Positions 7,112 through 7,911 of a stretch of DNA of 7,911 nt are shown here, one piece after another. Both the position numbers and the translations under genes were made by a program. The notes under the pieces were generated by a model, which worked only from the letters and a program-made list of their open reading frames with translations, ran no database searches and had not been told where the DNA came from. This stretch comes from an uncultured Ignavibacteriales bacterium (GTDB taxonomy: Bacteria; Bacteroidota; Ignavibacteria; Ignavibacteriales; Ignavibacteriaceae), in assembly GCA_903915485.1 (NCBI GenBank), contig CAIWTC010000546.1, positions 1-7,911 of the forward strand. The letters run 5' to 3'. Numbering within the stretch: the stretch's first letter is position 1; each line of letters opens with the position of its first letter.

Positions 7112-7114
7112 TTG
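7112..7114 (+). promoter_or_regulatory. Probable TTG initiation codon, in frame with the cysS stop
   Basis: The TAG of cysS (7094-7096) is followed in the same frame by five sense codons and then TTG. No ATG or GTG is available before the conserved N-terminus, so TTG is chosen. ATA (7103) and ATT (7109) are the only other near-start codons. The weak ribosome-binding site (AGAAG, 7095-7099) is 12 nt away and overlaps the cysS stop, consistent with translational coupling. Confidence 0.55.
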
Positions 7115-7798
7115 AAAATCAAAAAAGAGAGCCATGTTGTCGAAATTGATGGAAAGCAAATCCCATACATTATCCGCAACAGCCGACTAGCTAAAAGAAT
7201 AATAATGCGTATAACAAAGCATAATGCTTTGGAAGTTGTTGTTCCTGCAAGGGCTGATTTTTCTATAGGAAAAAAATTTCTAAGAGAAAGAATTGAGTGG
7301 GTGCGGAAGCATCTTCAATCCCTGGATAAGTCTAACAATAAACTATTTTATTTTGGAACAGAGCTAAAAGTTAACCATTCTATTCTCGCCTCGTTGAAAA
7401 AACATACTATGCAGATTAAGGGCAATGAATTTATTGTCAATAGTCCAACCGGAAGTAAGTTGGCGGTTCATGATTTATTCCTAGAGGTTCTCAGATTTAA
7501 GGGGAAAATATATTTGACTGATAAGTGCAGCGTGATGGCCAAGCTTTATGGATTCGAGCCAAAACGAATTTCCATTCGCGGTCAGTCTACTAGATGGGGA
7601 AGTTGCTCTAGACGAGGTACTATTTCACTTAATTACAAATTACTGCAACTCCCTGAAGAAGCTGTTGACTATATCATAATGCATGAATTGTGTCATCTCC
7701 GCCATCCAAATCATTCTGCGAATTTTTGGACTGAAGTCGAGAAGTATGTTCCTGATTATAAACGAATTGATAAAATAGTTGGGAAGTTTAAAACTTAG
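7112..7798 (+). CDS. YgjP/DUF45-type zinc metallopeptidase-like (SprT-like) protein, TTG start
   Basis: This 228-residue protein belongs to the YgjP/M48-like DUF45 family. The C-terminal half carries the diagnostic blocks: a RGQSTRWGSCS motif, SLNYKLLQLP, then HELCH (His191, Glu192, His195) and NHSANFW with His201 as the probable third metal ligand. The N-terminal half has the usual beta-rich start (VEIDGKQIPYIIRNSR) and a basic helix region. Family members are soluble Zn-dependent hydrolases; E. coli YgjP has been reported as a UTP pyrophosphatase, but the physiological substrate here cannot be read from sequence. The most plausible start is TTG at 7112, because the next in-frame ATG (near 7205) would remove conserved N-terminal sequence and no in-frame ATG lies between it and the cysS stop. 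Only a weak AGAAG precedes it. Likely cotranscribed with cysS. Confidence 0.9.
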   Translation: MKIKKESHVVEIDGKQIPYIIRNSRLAKRIIMRITKHNALEVVVPARADFSIGKKFLRERIEWVRKHLQSLDKSNNKLFYFGTELKVNHSILASLKKHTMQIKGNEFIVNSPTGSKLAVHDLFLEVLRFKGKIYLTDKCSVMAKLYGFEPKRISIRGQSTRWGSCSRRGTISLNYKLLQLPEEAVDYIIMHELCHLRHPNHSANFWTEVEKYVPDYKRIDKIVGKFKT

Positions 7799-7820
7799 AT
7801 AATTAATTTTCAGGATTGAG

Positions 7821-7870
7821 AGTGATTACTAGAGCTAGCGGAAGTGATTACTAGAGCTAGTGGAAGTGAT
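7821..7870. repeat. 22-bp tandem repeat, about 2.3 copies, CTAG-rich
   Basis: Units run 7821-7842 and 7843-7864, with a partial third at 7865-7870 (AGTGAT). Each unit starts AGTGATTACT and continues AGAGCTAG. The two full units differ only by C versus T at 7839/7861. There is no spacer, and the period is not a multiple of three, so neither a CRISPR array nor a coding repeat is indicated. Each unit contains two CTAG tetramers 2 nt apart, able to form a very short hairpin. The rest of 7799-7911 contains no gene that I can support. Confidence 0.8.
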
Positions 7871-7911
7871 ATTCTTTGAGCGGTTCGAATGTAAAATAAT
7901 TACTGCGGTGA

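Noticed and set aside
7821..7870. Possible CRISPR array
   Set aside because: The 22-bp units are directly adjacent with no spacers, and no cas genes are present.
7882..7890. GGTTCGAAT resembling a tRNA T-loop
   Set aside because: The flanking bases (AGCGG and GTAAA) cannot form the 5-bp T stem and no acceptor or anticodon arms are present.

Overview
The window is A+T-rich DNA with tightly packed genes. It most resembles a bacterium of the Bacteroidota/Ignavibacteriota/Chlorobiota group. This rests on the style of the efflux genes (an RND pump with an outer-membrane partner carrying a Met-rich hairpin, and an adaptor with an N-terminal heavy-metal-binding domain) and on an orphan receiver-SpoIIE phosphatase. 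Clear purine-rich Shine-Dalgarno sites precede the efflux genes, while the housekeeping genes lack obvious ones. The taxonomic call is an inference from protein style, not from a marker gene.

Region 1 (1-4187, + strand) is the 3' part of a heavy-metal efflux operon. In order it holds the C-terminal third of a CusA-type HME-RND pump (5' end outside the window), a TolC/CusC-type outer-membrane factor, a CusB-type lipoprotein adaptor, and a small secreted Cys/Met-rich protein. The first three genes are separated by 1 and 4 nt. The three large proteins would form a tripartite complex that pumps Cu(I)/Ag(I) (best guess) or another soft metal from the periplasm to the outside. Metal-binding modules are unusually abundant: a heavy-metal-binding domain (HMBD) at the front of CusB, a YHS domain fused to its back end through a charged linker, a Met-rich outer-membrane hairpin in the TolC-like protein, and a second, altered HMBD in the small protein.

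Region 2 (4188-4254) is the convergent junction. It carries a small hairpin at the stop of the last efflux gene and a perfect 12-bp inverted repeat whose right arm contains the stop codon of the next gene.

Region 3 (4255-5472, - strand) is a response-regulator receiver domain joined by a coiled coil to a SpoIIE/PP2C-type serine/threonine phosphatase, a typical output for partner-switching regulation. No kinase or antagonist partner is visible in the window.

Region 4 (5473-5686) is a 214-nt divergent intergenic region with five copies of AAATATT and candidate promoter elements. Region 5 (5687-7798, + strand) holds cysS (cysteinyl-tRNA synthetase, complete) and, 15 nt later in the same frame, a YgjP/DUF45-type zinc metallopeptidase-like protein with a probable TTG start. 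Region 6 (7799-7911) has no gene but carries about 2.3 copies of a 22-bp tandem repeat rich in CTAG.

The most noteworthy theme is the metal-handling operon with extra metal-binding modules. No wholly unknown system stands out.
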